DNA of 64,000 nucleotides from Colius striatus (GCF_028858725.1 NC_084774.1:496001-560000); one strand, 5' to 3'. Shown: positions 37,130 to 47,745, numbered from the stretch's first letter. Notes: generated by a model not told the origin, from the sequence alone. A program made the numbers and translations.

Positions 37130-37790
37130 CGTGGCGGACCAATATCAGTACAATCAAACTGATAATAACTACATTTTTTTGCGACAGGTATTATTATGGT
37201 CAGTAAGCTGCATTAGCGTGGTTAAGTAAGGGTGGAATAAAGAGAGTTTCCAAAAAGAACAGGGTCCACCTGGGGGATTTACTGGTATTCCGTTCCAGAC
37301 CCTTTCTGCACAGATTAAAAATATACCCGTGGGCAATTTCTTCGGTGATGTAATACTAGAAACATTACAGCTGGAATGCAATTGCTTAAATACTGTTTCT
37401 GACTTCAAAGAAGAGTCTAAGGTGGCCCAGTATTTTTGATTCCTATTATAGTTATGGATATCCTGTGGCCTAGAACTTATCCAATTTTTCCCCCAGTTAC
37501 ATTAGTACCGAAGCTTGCATTGGCACTTCCAAACAGGTCTATTTCCTCAGGGGGTGAGGCTAATGTGGTATTAAGGGACTTAATCATCTCACATTGACGT
37601 TTCCCATCCTAATTGCATTCAGCCTCATTCTATTACACAAGGTGTTATCATCTACTAGTCCACAAAGTTCCTCCAGATTCCACACGGGCAATCCTACCAA
37701 ACATGTTTTAAAAAGGATTAGTAACCTCTCCGAAACTAAGACAAAGAGATGATTGACCAGTTCGATTAGCAAAGGTTATCCAAATATTAT
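37130..37790 (-). pseudogene. ERV env fragment joined to the satellite edge
   Basis: Minus-strand remains of a retroviral envelope surface subunit of the avian ERV type. One piece around 37,650-37,770 contains a TCLVGLP motif. A second at 37,169-37,408 contains the PTGIFLIC stretch and a G-P-C-S-F segment typical of these env proteins. Stops and frame changes separate the pieces. It lies downstream of the integrase fragment in the expected pol-env order. It ends abruptly at about 37,123, where satellite begins, so the transmembrane subunit and 3' LTR are missing. Non-functional. Confidence 0.65.
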
Positions 37791-37881
37791 CTCTAGGCTG
37801 ATTAAAATGCGTCAAGCTGTTAGCAATTATAGTTATACTAAAAGCTATGGTTATAACAAAACACCTCATTATTCATTAAAT

Positions 37882-38450
37882 TCACTGTCTTTTTGTTATA
37901 TAACCTTCAGTCTTTTGATTGCTAGCCAGTCCTCCAATGACCACAAGACGAGGGTGTATGTATTCTTCAATCTCTTCCTGTCCTTTTTCGTCAGATGGTT
38001 GGATCTCCGCAGCTTCAAGGACAGCTCTTGTCCACCTGGCTGGCACCCAAATGGATCCTGTGGGAGAATCAACACACAAATACCCACATCCCCGGTATAA
38101 TACTTTGGCCGGAGGCTGCCATATCCCTGTTTTAGGGTCACGATATTTAACCCATATTTCTTTCTTTCTTTCCTTTTCTGCCTTTGGATTATGATGCATT
38201 ATTACAGGTGGTAGCTTCTGTTCCCCAAACACACACAGGTGGTTCATAACAAATAAGGCCTTTAACAATTTCATATGTGGGTCTTTAACATCCCCATATT
38301 TGCCAAGATATCTTTTTAGAGTCCCATTAGCTCTTTCTATTATGGCCTGTCCTGTGGGGGAATGGGGAATCCCTGCTACATGTTTAACTCCCCATTGCTT
38401 CATAAACTGTTCTATGCTTCTACTTATATAGGCTAGACCCTTTGTTTACA
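37882..38450 (-). pseudogene. ERV integrase C-terminal fragment (pol)
   Basis: A 173-residue open stretch on the minus strand (38,403 to 37,882), extendable upstream to about 38,450. It shows the end of the integrase catalytic core (HSPTGQAIIERANG, where the second E fits the third residue of the D-D-E triad). The C-terminal DNA-binding domain follows (VKYRDPKTG...WQPPAKVLYRG...VPARWTRA). The upstream core, including the first two acidic residues, is missing or scrambled. The type is that of class II (alpha/beta-like) avian ERVs. A broken remnant with no enzymatic capacity. Confidence 0.85.
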
Positions 38451-39092
38451 CCATGTGCTTATATCTGCTACCACCAGCACCTCCTCTCACTCCACCCCGT
38501 GCCCACCTCTTCTGTACCTTTCACCTCTCACGTTACAACCCGAGATCTTCCGGATGCCTACCACATCTCCCGTTCCCTATGCTCGATGACTCCAGTGTCC
38601 TGTGGCACGGGCTGATACATAACGTGTCTGTCCAGCACACATGCTAGCTGAGTCAATTGCAGGAAGATATGATCAGGTGGTCGTGTTCCACTTCATTATT
38701 CAATCTTGCCAATAGCTGAGTGACTCCATCTTGATCTGCATCACGGCGAGCACTCCGAGAAACGCGTCAATCTGCAAGAGAGACTCAGTAGACCGTTATA
38801 TCTTCTACACTCCATGCTCTCCCCCTCCCTAAGACTAGTGTGAGGGATACCGTGGCTCAAGGCATGGGGATAGCTGGTATGTCCATGACCCCTGCGGGCA
38901 GCCTATAACTCAAATTTTACTAACAAGCATCAGACCCTTACAATCAGCAGCAAAGCCAGCGTGTTTATAGTACTTCTAATTGGTCCTTTCTCTAAAAGCC
39001 AGCTGTAGTTTTCTGCGAGAAGCCTTGCAGTTTCACACGCTGCCTCAGCTTCCTCCTTGCTCCTTGTGTAGGTATTTTTGCTTCTTTGTTTC
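38451..39092. other. Unassigned ERV-flanked stretch
   Basis: Between the integrase fragment and the env TM remnant. A pyrimidine-rich run at about 38,817-38,834 (ctctccccctccctaag) would be a purine-rich tract on the ERV strand and could be a polypurine tract. No LTR matching those at 41,575 or 53,379 follows it. No gene is recognised here. It may be decayed retroviral 3' sequence. Confidence 0.3.
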
Positions 39093-40076
39093 TCACAGTA
39101 GAGAGCAGCTCAAGGACAATCTGCACATTAGTTTTAGCAACTCATGCCTGGTAAGCTTCTTCTTATACACTGAAAAAAAAGCACAGCTGACAAACAAAGT
39201 TATTATACTTGTGTTAAAGGTAAAATCTCTAGCAGGTCTATGTTGCAAAGTTGTATGGCTGATACTACTTACATTACTAATCAAGTCTTCAAATGTCATT
39301 GAGGTTTGGTTACTTTGTTTGCTAGGCCAGTATCCTAATTTGCATAGCTGAGTCAATAAAGCAGATACTCCTACACCTGGAGCAAATATACTAGTTGCTA
39401 TTATTGTTGAGGGAGACCAAAGGTAACATGGTCATCACATTTGCCAGTAAATGCATGCACAAATTGTTTTGGACAATGATGTTTCTAAATCATTGTGTGA
39501 TTAGGCATCAAGATCGTCAGTTGTCCCAAACTGCATGGTCCCCTTTGTAATCTCGAGGCTATTCCAGGCCATGCCTGGTCCCCACAGATCAGAAAAATTC
39601 CCTTTGGTAACTGTACAGGCACAAGACTAGACCTGGATCTTTTTGGTGAAGTATAATTGCACCAAGATGTTGTGTTCTTATACACGCCCAGGATGGGATC
39701 CACATTCTGTCCCAAATGTTTTGATATTGCCGGTAAAATTAAACATAACACAAAAATCCATCTTTATAGATCCCAATAATTCTAACTCCTGTGGCTCTGT
39801 TGTCATTATTGGCAACCGTGAAATGATCAAATCCCAGCTGTCAACTTTGCCATTACCCTTAAGTAAGGGATTTGTTTTTAATGCATTTGGTACAGGCCAT
39901 TGTGCCACATCTGATGGAACTCCCACCAAACAGGTAGAAAAAGGATTATCTGGAGTGGCCATTGATAAACATATTGTAGACTGATTGATTGCTTTGGCCA
40001 GTGTAACCCACATGTTTTGCTTGGGTTGTTGAAATTGCCTAAAACTATTTACTACAATCATTTCAAGCATCAACAT
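39093..40076 (-). pseudogene. ERV env remnant (SU plus start of TM)
   Basis: Minus-strand env in three pieces. At 40,076-39,678 is the SU N-terminal part (NMWVTLAKAINQ, then TCLVGVP). At 39,751-39,485 is the SU C-terminal part ([19 protein letters not shown]). At about 39,430-39,093 is the TM ectodomain heptad region, with LQHRPARDF at the usual position of the immunosuppressive-type segment. The first two pieces lie in different frames and overlap by about 70 bases, so at least one frameshift is present. Upstream, 'ttttcttacag' at about 40,160 (minus) could be the env splice acceptor. The element joins gag directly to env, with pol missing. Confidence 0.75.
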
Positions 40077-40227
40077 AAACCACCTTTTAGCTTCTCAATG
40101 CCAAAATGTTCTGTTCTTCCAAGTTCCATTCCTGACACCTAAAACGACTTAGAGAGTTTCCACTGTAAGAAAACCAGTATTCATCATCACATTTACAGCA
40201 AAATGCATAACATCACGACCAACAGTT

Positions 40228-41341
40228 TTTACACTCGTTGAGGCAAGGGATTGAGGATGGAAAGGACGAGCCCAGCGGTCCGTGAGGGCCGGGGCCGGCG
40301 GTGTCGGTGCGATGTGTGTGGGGGGGCTCCGGAGACACCGACCGGGCGCGGGAAGCGGCTGCGCGGCGGCGGCTGCGGATGGAAGGGGCGGGGGGGGTCT
40401 GGCTCACTCCGTGCCGGCCCCGGCGCCGGCGGCGCAGCCGCTGTTACTCTCTCCCGTGTTTTCTTGGTCTCCCCTCACATGCCCCATGGTGCCCAGTCTA
40501 ACACGGGGTCGCGCTCCCCCACTCTCCTCTGATCATCCTGCGCCGCACCCCGGCCCGACTCCGCCCGCTCGGCATTCCCCTGCGAGTCGTCCCAGGGGTA
40601 ACTCGGCGGGTTGGGCTCGAATGGGAAGCAGCTCTCCCACGGGGGCTCTGCTCTGAAGCCCCTTCGCCTCTCTGACTTTGTAAATACTCTTGTGTAGAGA
40701 AGAACCTTTTTCTTTTTTCTCGGTATCATCCGCCTCAGCGCCGCTCCCAACACTACTCTCGGTGCTGCTCCAGGCGCTGCTCTCGGCACCTCTCCCGGCA
40801 CTACTGTCGGTGCCTCTGCCAGTTCACTCTCTGCCCCAGGGACAGGCTCACTATGTGGGGGGGGGAGAGGTGGGGGTTCTTTAGGCTGGCACTCTCGTTC
40901 CCCGGGAGGGGCCGATGACTCACATGGCTCCCGCACCCCATTTTCTACACGCGGGGGGTTGAGCATTACTTTTGAGACGGTAGGAGCCAGCGAGGTGGAT
41001 TGGAACCTGTCATGCTCATTGTTTTTGTTCTTACTCTGTGCTGCTGATGTGTGCTCAGCAGCCTTCTTTTCTGCCTGATGTTGCAACAACTCATTGCGCA
41101 CTATCCTCCAAAGCTTCCCTAACTTTTCAGCTATCTCATCGTCCTCCAGGGTAGCTTCCCAGAGTTTATCCCCAAACTTTCGCCATTCACTTAACTCATG
41201 AACAGTATGTGGGTTCTGAAAACAACCCTTAGCATGCCCATACACTAAAAGCCCAGGGAGATCCTTTTCGAAATCTATTCCCTTAACCTGTCGCTTCTTT
41301 AAAAAGCAAGTAAATAAATCATATGCTGCTTGCCTTTCCAT
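40228..41341 (-). pseudogene. ERV gag N-terminal region (matrix plus proline-rich)
   Basis: An open stretch of 288 residues (41,341 to 40,475) starts with MERQAAYDLF and a matrix-like domain of about 95 residues (LPGLLVYGHAKG, WEATLEDDEIAEKLGKLWR). A basic/polar linker and a Pro/Ala/Glu-rich region with PGEVPRAAPGAAP-type repeats follow. A stop follows at 40,475. GC-rich proline-rich sequence continues to about 40,228. No capsid major-homology region and no zinc knuckles are present, so the 3' half of gag and most of pol are deleted. It is close to the gag at 51,897-53,168 and ends at the same place. Confidence 0.82.
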
Positions 41342-41554
41342 TTTCAGAAGTCGTCAGCGCTGTTGCAGCCCCACAAGGTCTCGGCAGCACGTATCAGCCG
41401 GGCTCGTCTGTATGGTCACCCAGGGCACGGCACCACCCCTTCCTTCTCTTTTCTGGTGCTTAGTTGCCGTCCTCGCTGCTAGGACCCGAGCTCCTTCGCC
41501 GCTCCGCCGTGGTTGCCAATCTTGTATCACGTCGGTATATCACGTCCCCCGTGT

Positions 41555-41572
41555 ATCACGTCGAGGTCACCA
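41555..41572 (-). promoter_or_regulatory. ERV primer-binding site, tRNA-Trp type
   Basis: Reads TGGTGACCTCGACGTGAT on the minus strand, two bases inside the LTR edge. It matches the tRNA-Trp primer-binding site used by alpharetroviruses (TGGTGACCCCGACGTGAT) except for one C-to-T change. It fixes the orientation and the 5' LTR identity of the neighbouring element. Confidence 0.9.
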
Positions 41573-41574
41573 TT

Positions 41575-41934
41575 TGTCGGAGACGGCGGGAGAAATGCAA
41601 CACGACCAACAAGGATGATCAGCAAATCTCACTTTATTTGCAAAGACACCACTCTTTTATAGCATCAATACTCAGCCTGATACATATTGCCAAAGCTAAG
41701 CTCATCATTGGCTATTTGTCTAAATGTCAACTCCTCTTAAGAAACATCTTGCTCTACATTTTTGTGGTTAATACATCCTCTTTTTATATCCTGTCTACAT
41801 GCAGCTGCAAGCAGTCCCTTATCTCAAGGACAATGCGCCCTTGGGCTAACCTTTTTTCTATTTAAGACATTTCTATTAGGTTAACATTGCTATGACCTCT
41901 TTCTTTCAGCCATACTTGAGCAACACTCTCCACA
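41575..41934 (-). mobile_element. 5' LTR of ERV element 1
   Basis: A 360-bp LTR with TG...CA ends. On the minus strand it has a TATAAAAG box (41,654-41,661), followed about 16 bases later by the AATAAA signal (41,633-41,638). It leads into the primer-binding site, leader and gag. The upstream flank is GTGGTG (41,935-41,940), where the host sequence continues as in TDRD12 copy 2 at about 62,457. No matching 3' LTR is visible on the far side, so the element is truncated or rearranged there. Confidence 0.88.
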
Positions 41935-42232
41935 GTGGTGCAAGGAGTAGGAACAGTGAGAGAAACAACCATGCGGACTCCAAGGTCAGTGATGAAAGAG
42001 AGGAGGAGGTGTGCTGGAACAGAGACCTCCCTGCATTCTATGGAGAGAATTGGTGAAGCTGAGATTTGTTTGCATTTCTTTAAAGACCCCGCAGCAGCGG
42101 TAGAGACTCATTTTGCTAAAGGTGGCCCCAGTCCAGGGGCAGCGATTCACTTCATTAATGGCCCCGAGCCAGGGGCAGTGATTTCCTTCTTTATCACTAT
42201 GGCCAGAGCAGGCCGTGTCCCGAAGGAGGGAC

Positions 42233-42340
42233 CCAAAATCCACAGCTGTAACTGTGGGGAGGAACCATATTGGGATTTATCAAAATGAGACAGAACATAG
42301 TTAAAAATGTCATCATGAATGCATTCTGTGTCAGACATTC
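42233..42340 (-). pseudogene. TDRD12: TDRD12 copy 1 exon: end of helicase-C lobe (tentative)
   Basis: Minus-strand segment reading ...IHDDIFNYVLSHFDK... then SSPQLQLWIL, which aligns loosely with the helicase-C stretch before the LALTDDC motif of TDRD12. Acceptor candidate ctgacag (or acacag 15 bases further on); donor candidate TTGG|gtccct. The reading frame does not join cleanly to the previous exon, so either the acceptor is wrong or a frameshift exists. The same segment occurs in copy 2 at 62,759-62,866. Confidence 0.45.
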
Positions 42341-42489
42341 CTGTCAGCCTTTCTTCTAGCTGGCAGAAGGCCAGGGTTTGGGCTATTTTTAGCAGAAGTA
42401 GTTAAATTACAAATTCACAAATCTCCTTTATTCTTAGAAGTCAAGATATTTTAGTTTCTTATATCTTAATAATTAAAAACCGCACTTAC

Positions 42490-42638
42490 CTGTGTAAAAT
42501 GATGCTCACCCGATGAACCATTTCTGCCTCATCTCCTGAATTAGTGAATGTCAGCACCTTCTGAAGATTACTGTGGGTAAAAGCCAGTATTTTGAGTAAC
42601 ACAGCGGTTCTTTCACTGTCCATACAAGGCTGTACAAC
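42490..42638 (-). pseudogene. TDRD12: TDRD12 copy 1 exon: helicase-C
   Basis: 149 bp between acceptor ctttag and donor cacag|gtaagt. Open reading VVQPCMDSERTAVLLKILAF, then KVLTFTNSGDEAEMVHRV. The TFTNS stretch is the helicase motif IV-type segment of TDRD12. The frame is intact. The copy 2 exon at 63,016-63,164 differs by only a few residues (HSHLPK for HSNLQK). Confidence 0.88.
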
Positions 42639-43453
42639 CTAAAGGTGGATACAAACCAGAGGGCTGGTAATTCATGGAATCTAGACATGCTTTACTGTGT
42701 ATTTCTTATTTTAAGAAACACGAAGCATTGTTTATGCCAAAGACCATCGGTAAATCGTAAATCTTCTGTTAAACTTATAACGTACAATATACAACTCTCA
42801 CAAAGGGTGTGAATTTCTGACAGCTTCCAGAAGCAAAATTAAAACCCATCACAATCAAAATCTCACATCGGTATTTTCTTATACGTGTGATTTTTGATGA
42901 TTTGTCAATGTTGAAGTTTCTCACTGAAGTACCACTGAAGAAGTTTCACACTCCATAAGCACAGTGCACTACCTCAGATAGTCTTAAAAAAAGCCCCAAA
43001 ACATGGACATTTGCAGTGCTGCCAAATCACTAGACTTTTCACAAAAAGTGATGTTTTTCCAGTTTCATGTCATGCTCAGAATGTCTGGTCTTAGAGACTT
43101 CCCAACATTTTCAATCCCCAAATGATTATGTTTTGAGTCATTGAAGAATTCAGATCATACTTGTAACATTTTATACAATTCTTCAGCTCTATACCACACT
43201 GACTGGAAGTTCCATGAGAAGACACCTCAGGATATACAGTAGCTTTCTCAAAATATTAGGTCAAATTAATTTCTGCACTGTGTGGCACAGAGCAGTCAAA
43301 CAAGCATTTTACTAGCTCTGTCTTTGGAAAACTCACTTGTAGTTCTGCCACTCAATCAACAACCACAAAAACATTCTGAACATTCTGGTCACAAACAACT
43401 AAGACAGCCTACATTGCATTCAAGTGTCATTAAGACGACAGAAGTATTCTTAC
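42639..43453. other. Intron-like stretch of TDRD12 copy 1
   Basis: The exons carrying the DEAD-box Walker B region and the following helicase segment should lie here. I could not identify them with confidence. A weak resemblance near 43,080-43,230 (minus; EFFNDSKH after an in-frame stop) to the FMNDP region is too poor to call. Most of this stretch is deleted from copy 2. Confidence 0.4.
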
Positions 43454-43607
43454 TTCCTCAGATTTTCACACTTTTAGCTGCTTCTTTGTTCTGCCCAAGT
43501 ATTAACAACATTGGATGAAGCTGTCTGGAGCATCTCTGGTATGTTTTCAGTAGCTCAAAAACAAGTTGTGCCTCCTTCCACCCAGGAAACAAGATAAGTG
43601 CTAGTGG
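43454..43607 (-). pseudogene. TDRD12: TDRD12 copy 1 exon with internal stop
   Basis: 154 bp, acceptor acacctag, donor gaggaa|gtaaga. Reads PLALILFPGWKEAQLVFELL, then HPMLLILGQNKEAAK. This matches the PLAVIVCPGWKKAQ helicase segment of TDRD12 very well. Close to the 3' end the frame reaches TGA (AAA ATC TGA) where LPRG is expected, so the exon ends in a nonsense codon or after a small indel. Absent from copy 2 through deletion. Confidence 0.82.
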
Positions 43608-44285
43608 CTAGGTGTGTATGTACAAAAGAGTTACAGTATAGCATGAGACAACTGTTTAGAATCTTAGTCATTGTACTATTTCAGAATTTAGGGCAAAACT
43701 AAAATCCGCAAAACGGGCCTTTCAGTGCTTCAAACAGAAGCTTTTAACACCATATCACCTCTTCAATGCAGATGGTACAGGCCCGAGCAACCGTGCACCA
43801 AGCTGGAGACAAATGGATGTGCAGCAACACACGGTGAAAGGTCCAAAAGTTTCATAGAAGCAGAAACATCTTGTCTTACTTGGAGCTGTGTGAGCCATTT
43901 TCAGTGGTCCCTTACAGCCTCAGTGAGTCTATGTTTCTGTGATCTAATGCAGTAGAAAATGAATGACAATGTTTTAAAAATCAAACCAGACATTTCCATT
44001 TCACTATGTAACAGCCCCTTAAAAATCAAGCTTCATCGAGTATCAAAGTGATATGACATTAACCACTTGTTAGATATTACTTGATAAATAAGTTAAACTC
44101 CCAAACTCATGCAGTCCATCTCTGTCAATGTCTAAGCAGATGGCCTAAATAACCTGGGAAGCATCATGAAGATACTCTAAGATGACATCAGATGCACCCA
44201 TTCTCAACATGCACTATCTTTTGGATCATTCATTGACATTTGCACCTTAGAACACAAAACCTGCAGTACTCTAATATATACATCC

Positions 44286-44446
44286 TCCATTCCTGTTTCT
44301 CAAGGCTTTGTAGCAACTGCTCAACTGCAAAAGTGTAAGAATTGGTGGGATATACAAGAAAGGATTGTTTCCCTGATATGAGATGGCAACTATATCACAT
44401 CCTTGAGCTATTGGTGGCCAACAGTAAGATTCAGTGGAGTTAGGGC
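44286..44446 (-). pseudogene. TDRD12: TDRD12 copy 1 exon: helicase Q/motif I region
   Basis: Acceptor gttttag at 44,447. Reads WPPIAQGCDIVAISYQGNNP, then LYIPPILTLLQ and ends RNRNG. This is the region of TDRD12 around helicase motif I, which is atypical (lacking GKT) in the family. Homology predicts the junction after Asn-Gly, but the bases there are GG, not a GT donor, in both copies. The next GT is four bases on and would shift the frame. Confidence 0.88.
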
Positions 44447-44855
44447 CTAAAACTTTTTTCCAAGTAAGTTCCTACAGAAAGAGAAATAAAGAGTTCTACC
44501 TGAAAATCGTGTGCTTGAAACACCAACAAGGCAACACAAAGCACTGAGCAATTTAAAAGCCTTTGACCCACTGCATAATACATTTCCTTAACACACAATA
44601 TGATAAGAGTTCTTCTGGGATGGGGAGTTAAATTCTTACATCTAATTCAAATGCCATCATTTGTAGCAGTGGTTGATAGATCAGATGAAACTGTACAATT
44701 CTACAGTCTCTCTGAAGCATAATTTACTCAACCGTATGAACAACCTCCTACACATTCCTCAATCAAAATTAGCTACTAAAATATTTAGCATCTGAAAGTT
44801 AAGGTATGATACTAGTCTTAAAAGTACTAAATGTAATGTAATACATTAGCATTAC

Positions 44856-44957
44856 TCTTCCCAGATCTTCAAGAAGTGGTGCTGTTTCCAGAATTGATGG
44901 TGGCTTCATTTTCTTGCCAAGAAAGACAAAGTTTCTTTCTTCAAGATTTTCAAAACT
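44856..44957 (-). pseudogene. TDRD12: TDRD12 copy 1 exon (pre-helicase)
   Basis: 102 bp, exactly 34 codons. Acceptor gtttcag, donor gga aga|gtaatg. Reads LEERNFVFLGKKMKPPSILE, then LLEDLGR, aligning with the segment just before the helicase domain (VVVLRNKIKPCLTID... in mammals). Frame intact. Confidence 0.75.
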
Positions 44958-45409
44958 CTGAAACCACATGAAATAGATGACAAAGGCAATACTTAGTAAA
45001 TGGGTTTGAGCTTACATCCAACTTAAAAACTATTTTTTTTGAGAAGAATTAGCCAAAGAAATGTAAACACAAATGAAGTACAACTCACACACACATCACA
45101 CAGAACAGAGCTGAGACTCCTACTGTCCCCTGACTTGGCCATTGCCTCTGTTTCTTGCTTTTTTTCTTTTTGTCTCTTCCCCTGCATTTTTTTTTTGCCC
45201 TTCATATTTTCACAGAGGCACCATCAACTTTGCTGGCTTGCTGACCTTTGGTCTGGTCTTGTTGCTGATGTGGCTGGATTCAGTCCCTGATGTCCCTCCA
45301 CAGAGTCCCTCCACAATGGCCACTCTTGTAGCCTCAACACTACCCACACCTTCCACATATATGACACACGTTTGCAGAGGTTTAAATGGAAGTTATATCC
45401 TGGAATTAC

Positions 45410-45470
45410 CTGTTGCTCATTTTCAGTTCTATGTGTCTTCAAAGGATCAGAATTTAAGCACTGCTGAAGC
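45410..45470 (-). pseudogene. TDRD12: TDRD12 copy 1 exon (LNPDPL region)
   Basis: 61 bp, acceptor tttctcag, donor caacag|gtaatt. Reads LQQCLNSDPLKTHRTENEQQ, matching the LLQFLNPDPLRADG... segment of TDRD12. Short but in the right order between its neighbours. Confidence 0.72.
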
Positions 45471-46649
45471 CTGAGAAATATACAAATATTAAATTCAATG
45501 GAAATGCAAAAGGAAAGTGTAATCGATAAATATCACCAATATTTCTAAAATGGCACGAAACAGTTCACGTACAAAATATCTCTGATGTATTACCTGTGCC
45601 AACAAAAACCCTCAAATATGAAAGAAGAAATCAAAAAGGACCATTTTGGATGTAAAATTTACTATTAGGTTTTAGGTATCTGAAAATAACCCAAAGGTTT
45701 TTTTAACCAAGACACAAAACTGGCCACACAAAACCACTACACATCTTCACAGAACTAGAGCAAGTGAGTAGAAAAGGAGACACAATCTGTTCAAAGTCCA
45801 TCGTTGCAATCTAAAAAACCAAAACCACCAGAACCACAAACTTGAAGGACAATGTTCTCTTTTAACTAGATCAAGAGTTAGTCCCAGATTTGTTACAGAA
45901 AAGGACGTGATAGCTGACTACAGCATTCCTAATCTGCCTTACAGATGCTGCACTTAATTCATTTTGACATTTGAAGAGAAAATCTAACACTTACAGATGT
46001 GGTAGTTTCACTGTCATCTGTGTTGGAGCTTTGTCATGTCTTTTCAAGAACAGAACCAGATACAGCAAGATCTAGAAAGACGATTTTAAAAGATGCAGAA
46101 ACACGTTTGTGATTATCTGAATCTATGAAAGGCCAGTGTTTTTACAGTTGGTTGCAACTGACTTCTTTCTCTGCTTGTCTCATTTTCTAATGGCAAAAAG
46201 AACAACCAAAAGACAGTTGTATTTACATAAAGATATGCAAATGAACCGAGTGAACAAGGACAGAGGATATTTATAGTGATTCAAGTCTGTTTTAAACAAG
46301 ACAACTCACAGAAAACATTCAAGTTACCTCTGTGTAGAGAAATCCCTCTAAACTCAAATCAAACAGTAAGGTATCACTGATCAATGCTACAAGTTATTTC
46401 AACAGTATCTAATGCTTTTCAGCATATCAACAAATGACCCTGCAACTCACCCTTTGTCTTATCAAGTACAAAACGCTTTAGAATATTCCTGCATCTGCTG
46501 ATTTGATTGCTCTTTGTAAACTCTGATACATAGGCAGTGTTTGTTAGGATACCTTTTGTTCCACTTGTTGGATTCCAACTGATACAGTAGTTCAGTATAT
46601 CCAGGTAAAGACAAATGATGCACTGCATGAATGATTGCTGCCAACACAC
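45471..46649. other. Intronic stretch, no feature recognised
   Basis: AT-rich single-copy-looking sequence between two TDRD12 exons. No open frame with family resemblance and no recognisable repeat. TDRD12 normally has further linker exons here, and these may be too diverged to see. Confidence 0.5.
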
Positions 46650-46769
46650 ACGGTTCCCACTTGTTTCAGGATCTGTTGACACCTTCTGCTGGAGCAGCAC
46701 TGTCCTCAAATCAAGTGCAGGATTAACAACTTTCATTGGAAGAGAGTCAAGATTTAATGATGTTTGGGT
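46650..46769 (-). pseudogene. TDRD12: TDRD12 copy 1 exon (NPAL region)
   Basis: Minus-strand reading TQTSLNLDSLPMKVVNPALD, then LRTVLLQQKVSTDPETSG, aligning with the SAPSFNKLNPALTLWPMFLQ... linker of TDRD12. Acceptor ttcagcag at 46,770. The donor is uncertain (gtgtgt near 46,650 is one choice). Confidence 0.6.
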
Positions 46770-47654
46770 CTGCTGAACTCACTGCATTCTCTTCAGCTTG
46801 CTCAAAATGAGCAAAGCTGCTTAAGACGAGATCATCATTAATGCATACCTAAAAAACGCAAGTCTTTGACTGACCAGAATCAACAAGCAAGTCACCATCA
46901 CATACTGCTTTAGAATTTATTTGAAGCTGGAGACAACAGGAAGACATATGCAGTATGTACAAATGCTTTCTGAAGAGTACTCATTCCAGGGCAGGAAAGT
47001 TGGTCATATCTTCCTCTATGTTCTCCAAACAGGTGTTACTTACCAGTTTCATGCTTTTGCCTAAAATTCAACACAGTGAAGACCACAGCTCTAATGTTAA
47101 AAGTCTTGGTAAAATACTCCAAATGGCAGCACTTTTCAAACACATTTATTTTTGTCTACTACGCAGCTGCTTAAGTCTGACAGTAGCTGCAGCAGAGATT
47201 TAGCAGGAGTTACGCACTTTGGTAAGCGCAACGAGCTTTCTTCCTTTCTCCCAGCTGTTTGGGAATTCAGCCTTATGCACATATGAACTTGTATTTATTT
47301 TCATAACACCATGCAACTGCCTTCTTGAAATATCTTTAAGTGTATCACAAAGAAGGACAAGAGTACAGTAAATTCACATAGTTGTTCATCTGAATTACTT
47401 AGGGGACTGCATTTGCTTGTCAATACCTTCCAAAGCGGTTCACAAGTTTCCACCTCACAGAATTCATTCCAAAGTTCACAAACAACAGATTTAGAAAATA
47501 AATCTTCTAGTAAGTTAATGATTGCACTTCTACTGTATATGGCAAATTACAAAATTCACTTGCAAATAACACTTTTCGGTCTTAAATTTGTCACAAAGTT
47601 ATAACTTCTATAGCAGAGTGCACAAAGAGGTTTATAGAGAGAAAAATATCTTAC

Positions 47655-47745
47655 CTTTTCACCTTTTATTGTCACATAAAGGAAAACATCAGATGTGGTA
47701 TCTTCTACAGCACATACTTTGGCTGTCGTCTGGGTAGTAGCAAAA
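47655..47745 (-). pseudogene. TDRD12: TDRD12 copy 1 exon after the first Tudor domain
   Basis: 91 bp, acceptor tcactcag, donor gaaaag|gtaaga. Reads FATTQTTAKVCAVEDTTSD, then VFLYVTIKGEK, an excellent match to the [21 protein letters not shown] segment of TDRD12. It is the most 5' exon seen in copy 1. The exons for the first Tudor domain should follow at higher coordinates, but minisatellite starts within 400 bp. Confidence 0.85.

Larger units (their letters stand above)
41941..44470. repeat. Segmental duplication shared with 62,463-64,000
   Basis: 41,941-42,703 matches 62,463-63,228, and 43,688-44,470 matches 63,230-64,000. Both parts look about 97-98% identical by eye and have the same orientation. 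The right copy lacks about 985 bp (42,704-43,688 here). Introns match as well as exons, so this is a genomic duplication, not retrocopying. It runs beyond the right window edge. Confidence 0.93.
42233..47745 (-). pseudogene. TDRD12: TDRD12 partial copy 1 (broken)
   Basis: A minus-strand series of at least eight exon-like segments with splice signals, in the order expected for TDRD12. TDRD12 is a Tudor and DEAD-like helicase protein of germ cells that acts in piRNA biogenesis and transposon silencing. The segments run from the region after the first Tudor domain (47.7 kb) through the helicase N-terminal lobe (44.4 and 43.5 kb) to helicase-C (42.5 and 42.3 kb). The first Tudor exons are absent upstream, where a minisatellite begins at 48.1 kb. 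All exons after 42.23 kb are absent because ERV element 1 begins at 41.93 kb. An in-frame stop lies in the 43.45-43.61 kb exon, and the DEAD-box exon was not found. Judged non-functional. Confidence 0.82.

Noticed and set aside
38817..38834. Polypurine tract and 3' LTR of ERV element 1
   Set aside because: The purine-rich run is convincing in composition, but the sequence after it does not match either LTR with a primer-binding site, so no 3' LTR could be called.
40251..40656. GC-rich Arg/Ala-rich open frames on the + strand (repeated at 51,921-52,326)
   Set aside because: They are antisense to the proline-rich part of ERV gag. The same shadow appears in both elements, and the minus strand has the recognisable protein.
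45142..45474. 110-codon open frame on the + strand with a hydrophobic start
   Set aside because: It lies mostly within an intron of TDRD12 copy 1 and overlaps the minus-strand exon at 45,410-45,470. No family resemblance, and no partner exons on the + strand.
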